From: Isoetes taiwanensis
Taxonomy: Eukaryota; Streptophyta; Lycopodiopsida; Isoetales; Isoetaceae
NCBI GenBank assembly: GCA_021234155.1
Contig: JAJEKV010000031.1
Span: 13,445,748-13,509,747, forward strand
Reading direction: 5' to 3'
DNA: 64,000 nucleotides
In this document: positions 60,393-64,000 of the stretch, piece after piece
Position numbering within the stretch: the stretch's first letter is position 1
How the letters are laid out: every line of letters starts with the position of its first letter
Position numbers and translations under genes: made by a program
The notes under the pieces: generated by a model
The model's database searches: none
The model's input: the letters and a program-made list of their open reading frames with translations, nothing else
Told to the model about the DNA's origin: nothing

Positions 60393-61688
60393 TACCGTAA
60401 CATTTTGACTCGTTGGTAAATAGTTGGTGCATCTTTCCTGTTACTATTCCATAAATTTGTACATTACAATTGAGTTAGATTTTTTAAAGAGGATTTTTTC
60501 TTATTAACTTCTTCGTGTTTGAACTGCATACTAAGAAAGGGCATTTGGCTTCTCGAAGAAAGTCATATACTCCAAAGATTGGTCTGCATTCGGAGGATTT
60601 CAGTTTTTTAATAAAACTCACCAAGATTCTATAAGTTCCATGTGGTGTTGTAGTGATTGCATAGTAACATAAGCACTGCCATAAAGATGGAAAATTACCA
60701 TTATACCATCATTGTTTTAAAAAATTACCAAAAAGCCACTAGCAGTTTTGAAATTGTTAGAAAAGCAATTTGTTCTACCTAAATAAATATGCAGTATTTC
60801 TCCTAACGGAAAAAAGAAATTTCATGCATTCAAAATCTTCATGTACTAGGTCGTTAGGAAAAAGATTTCATGCCAAGTCACAGTGAATATGTTGTTAAGC
60901 AAATATGTTGTTATGATGTCAACAATAGATAGTGAATGTGTCAATATGTTGTTCACAACGAATATGTTATTATCCTGTCAACAACAGATAGTGATAAACA
61001 TGTTGAATGGGAAGACTTCGATCTTTCACTAGTCCTTACAAAAGGTACAAAGTCGAAAAGAGATTATATAATTTGGCACAATCAATCGTAAATCTATGGA
61101 TAGGGGCTATACTGTATGTTAATTCGAAACCCGTATGATATAGGTTTTTCTACTCCAAAAAGCCGTATACAGGGGTTTTTCTGTGACCCCTCGAACGCAC
61201 ATGCCATCTGTCCATATACAGAGGTGCACCCCCTGGGCGACTTTGTGACATGGCATGAAGCAGCTCACATTGCTGAGCAAAGAATTGAGGCCAGCATAAA
61301 GCATCTGCTTTCCCAAAATGATTAGAGCATGACATGATGCTCATTTCAATGCAATCCAATGACTTGTTTAGTTGAAATATTCTCCCATTTTTTCTACTCT
61401 TTGTGATTTCTTTCAGGGCTTTTAAAAGGCATTTACTCCGCCGAGAGCATAGAACTAATGTTGGGCATGGTGCGAATGAATTAAATAATTTTTGTCGATT
61501 GCCACTCCTTAGATGTGGCATATTTCTTGTCTTGAAGTGTGGCCTTCCCATCTTTAAGGAAGATTTTGATCTAATGCGAGAACATGATATTTTTTAAAAG
61601 GCTCAATAGCATGATAACCTAATTGATCTTTCCAAAAATCAGTTGCTAGAAATCATAAGTTCATCCACAACTCGATTTCTGAATGTGG
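60393..61688. other. Non-coding; tandem repeat near 60.9 kb
   Basis: About 60890-61000 holds two imperfect copies of a 60-75-bp unit (AATATGTTGTTA ... TGTCAACAA.AGATAGTG). Frames at 61116-61325 (plus) and 61551-61150 (minus) overlap on opposite strands; neither was assigned, and the minus one could be a continuation of the DUF7869-like relic. Confidence 0.4.
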
Positions 61689-62290
61689 ATTGTAGGATTC
61701 TTGGATAACATCAATCATTGCTAATAGGCTGAGAGCTTTCTTTCGAGCAAGACATTTAAAGAACCTACTAAACATCTGATCAATTCGGTCATGTACATGC
61801 CTAACAAGAAGAAGACCAATCTAAACCTTCTTGAAGATTTGTTTCTCAACAAGTGTATGAATTCTTGAGACACTTCCTGAGTGACAGTAGTAGTTTATGC
61901 CTGGGTTCTTGTCAAGCCTTCTCTTCAATATATGAAGTCTTCTGCTGCCTAAAGCATGAATCATTTTAAAGGCTATTTGACAGATATTATGTCCACCAGC
62001 TGTGTATAAGAACTTGTCACCCCTGTCAGACCTAATATTTAAAGCTATGTAGCCCCTTTGTTCTAGTAAAGTCATTGAACTATAGCTGTCACAAGGCAGC
62101 CTTAATTCTCTAAAACCAATCTTTAGCAAACAGGGGTGTGGATGTACAAGCCTTCTTGTGTAAGTCACGTTTGAGATTGTGACTAATAGGGGCTTTGAAC
62201 TCAAACATAGTGTCATGTGGTTGTGCCACGTCTTCATCCGAAAGATCTACATGGGGTGTTTCTTCGTCTGACAAGATATATCTACACGAA
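61689..62290 (-). pseudogene. DUF7869-like transposon-associated protein relic
   Basis: Minus-strand text from about 61870 reads RIHTLVEKQIFKKV, a TAG stop, then IGLLLVRHVHDRIDQMFSRF, KCLARKKALSLLAMIDVIQE. This fits the 'LVGHTHEDIDQ.FS' signature I associate with DUF7869, a domain of uncharacterised eukaryotic proteins often found in mobile contexts. Upstream pieces (HDTMFEFKAPISHNLKRDLH, then stops) belong to the same decayed frame. The domain's activity is not known. Confidence 0.55.
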
Positions 62291-62429
62291 AGGGTTCTTT
62301 GTCTAAATCGAGAGGATTGAAGGGTGTAGAGATAGATGCGTTGTGAAGTTTTGTGTGGAAAGATCTTGCATGGAAATGGATTGCCTTTATCTAGGAAAAA
62401 GTAATCTAGGTTGATGGTGTAGTTGAGCA

Positions 62430-62700
62430 GCTCCTATAGTGGCGTAAAAAGCTGGAGTTGCAAGCCTCTAACTACCTCCACTAAAAGTAGTCTCAAGTAA
62501 CGAGTTTGAAGGTGAAGGAGTGAAATGCATAGAGGGAGGAAGTCTACGTTCTGCTGACAGAGATGGAGTAAATCAGATAGGTGGAGGAAGCCTGCATTCA
62601 GGTTAGGGTGTTGGAGTAAATTGAACTGGTGGAGGAAGCCTGCGTTTAGCCACTGTCTCCGAGCTAGCATGTAATTATCTTTTATTCTGATTTGCAAACC
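62430..62700. repeat. Internal tandem repetition near the DUF7869 relic
   Basis: GGTGGAGGAAGCCTGC occurs twice (about 62580 and 62630) with related GAGGGAGGAAGTCTACG upstream (about 62534), giving units of roughly 50 bp. No function seen. Confidence 0.6.
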
Positions 62701-62777
62701 ATGTCGGTTCTAATGCCAATGGATGTGATTTGCAACGCTGGTTTTGAAAACTCTATATGGTGAGCGTTAGAAGCATC

Positions 62778-63546
62778 TGGTATAAATTTATACCATCGAT
62801 CTAACTAGTGTGTTGTTTTATTTCAGGTTGAAGACTAATGTCGAAGGTCATGGTGGTGGTCCACGTTTGGTAGTTACTTTGAGCACTTACATATTGGGTA
62901 CTTTAGTGCTGATACTAAGGAAATCATGGTCTACTTTAACACATAGGAGGAGAAGAGTCCTCCTCGCAACGCGTTTCAGTTTCCAACTGTGCGACAAAAG
63001 TTGAGGGATCTCAACATCAAAGTACAGTCATATCACATTACCAAAAGCCTCAAAGGCTTATAAATAATTTAATACAGTGGTTCTCATGCCAAGACGACTG
63101 GGACTTGATGCATTCTTGGGAACTGGCACCACAACAGTTTGTGCTCTCAAACAGGGGCACAATGTGGTATTTGTGGACATTGATGGTGATAAAATATCTT
63201 TAATAAGAACTCAAATAAGCTCTTGTGAATTTTTTCTAGATGAGAATGAAGAGCTAGGTGCCAAGAATGCTTCAGAAGATGTTGGAGGTACTTTTATGAA
63301 GTTTAGCCGCCTATAACATGGATGAGAAGACGAGGTTGAGTTTGTTCAACATGAGCCTGTTGAAGAAGAAGCTATCCGAAAACTGGCTGAGGTTACCTTG
63401 GAAGCAGAGGTTGGCGTCTCAGGCTTGGTGGTCTCCAAAGAAGAGAAACAAAAGGCAATGAAAGTCCTTGCAATTGGGATGACCGACTTAAGGTATAAGT
63501 TTATACCGACAGGTTCTAATTCACACCCTCGGTATAAATTTATATC
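62778..63546. repeat. Three copies of a GGTATAAATTTATACC palindrome around the methylase relic
   Basis: TGGTATAAATTTATACCA (perfect 18-bp palindrome) is at 62778-62795, GGTATAAGTTTATACC at 63492-63507 and GGTATAAATTTATATC at 63531-63546. They bracket the methyltransferase-like segment. Confidence 0.8.
62839..63497 (+). pseudogene. DNA methyltransferase (N4/N6 type) domain relic
   Basis: Read with frame changes: STFGSYFEHLHIGYFSADTK, EKSPPRNAFQFPTVRQKLRD, ITKSLKGL, then (shifted) LINNLIQWFSCQDDW and (shifted again) DAFLGTGTTTVCALKQGHNV, VFVDIDGDKI. The FLGTGTT loop and the acidic VDID four strands later are the SAM-binding motifs I and II of DNA N6-adenine/N4-cytosine methyltransferases. The order target region then motif I fits the class in which the catalytic DPPY-type box precedes; that box was not found. 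After a TAA at 63314 the same frame continues with an acidic tail (HEPVEEEAIRKLAEV). Stops at 62944, 63314 and 63326 plus two frameshifts make it dead. Confidence 0.6.
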
Positions 63547-64000
63547 AGTTCTCCTCTCTGTTTCTACTATCTGGTCGCATTGTTGTGACACATCTTATTA
63601 TTTATTACCCACAGAAGAGTTTATTACCTACAAAAGAACCTTCATAACAAATTTTTCTAACATGTATTACCACGACATCTATTACATACAATTCCTTATC
63701 TAGTCTTATTGGAAGTCTATTTGATTAACGAGTGTGTTTTTTAGGGTTGTACAGCTTTTAATTACATTTCTTTGTGACAACATAATTTCTTCCTTCCACA
63801 ACTGCAGGAAATAATAACTTTCGTCCACGGTATTCAATATATCTATTTCTTTTCACATGAATTTGCCCTGCAATATTTTACTAGCTATTATTACTGTTCT
63901 TCCTTCAACTCAAAATGGTTTTTTTTTTTCTTGATCTTTTTTCTACACACTACATCTCATTAACTGTTTTTGGGAGCAGTTTTACATCATTTATCAATCC
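63547..64000. other. AT-rich end of window, nothing recognised
   Basis: No coding or repeat signal supported. The window ends inside non-coding sequence. Confidence 0.4.

Noticed and set aside
61116-61325. Plus-strand 69-codon frame near 61.2 kb
   Set aside because: Overlaps longer minus-strand frames, no recognised family, and could be a shadow of the DUF7869-like relic.

Overview
This is nuclear DNA from a land plant with a large, transposon-rich, intron-containing genome. Plant-type signals are a Ty3/gypsy element of the Tat/OTA kind, an L1-type LINE with a plant zf-RVT tail, LINE ORF1 genes of the plant zinc-knuckle type, a MAPR4/neuferricin-type cytochrome b5-like gene and a nuclear gene for an organellar IF-1. 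The DUF7869-like remnant, a DNA-methylase remnant and a LINE with an animal-like coiled-coil ORF1 lean towards a non-flowering lineage such as a fern or gymnosperm, but this is inference. There are no bacterial operons, CRISPR arrays or convincing tRNA/rRNA genes. Host genes are few; most of the window is layered mobile DNA.

Layout. 1-2.9 kb: no recognisable gene. 2.9-15.6 kb: Ty3/gypsy material in the order RT (first half), a 3.66-kb insertion carrying a fragment of a chloroplast nickel-transporter-like gene, RT (second half)-RNase H-integrase, LTR, primer site, gag-protease, LTR. 16.1-37.6 kb: a giant imperfect inverted-repeat locus. Both outer ends are the same sequence in opposite orientation. 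The arms carry 36-bp minisatellites, degenerate GATCCC repeats and a conserved TATA-containing segment, and the loop is about 0.9 kb. At least three later insertions sit inside it: a poly(A) LINE with a 15-bp target duplication, a GC-rich 5'-truncated LINE, and a nearly intact two-ORF LINE embedded in (CT)n. 37.6-41 kb: a decayed two-part gene ending in a Ulp1-like (C48) protease. 41.4-42.0 kb: the IF-1 gene, the best candidate for a working host gene here. 42-49 kb: mostly non-coding. 49.3-56.4 kb: two related, identically truncated minus-strand LINE copies. 56.4-58.5 kb: a small non-autonomous LTR element. 59.2-60.4 kb: the MAPR4-like gene, six exons with a nonsense codon. 61-64 kb: decayed DUF7869-like and DNA-methyltransferase-like sequences.

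The strongest leads are the modular foldback-like locus at 16-38 kb, the shared 3' hairpin plus simple-repeat tail found at three LINE-related loci, the in-frame ORF1-TAG-ORF2 arrangement of the main LINE, the gene-capturing insertion at 3.2-6.9 kb, and the palindrome-flanked methyltransferase relic at 62.8-63.5 kb. All similarity statements come from reading the sequence and remembered family features; no search was run.
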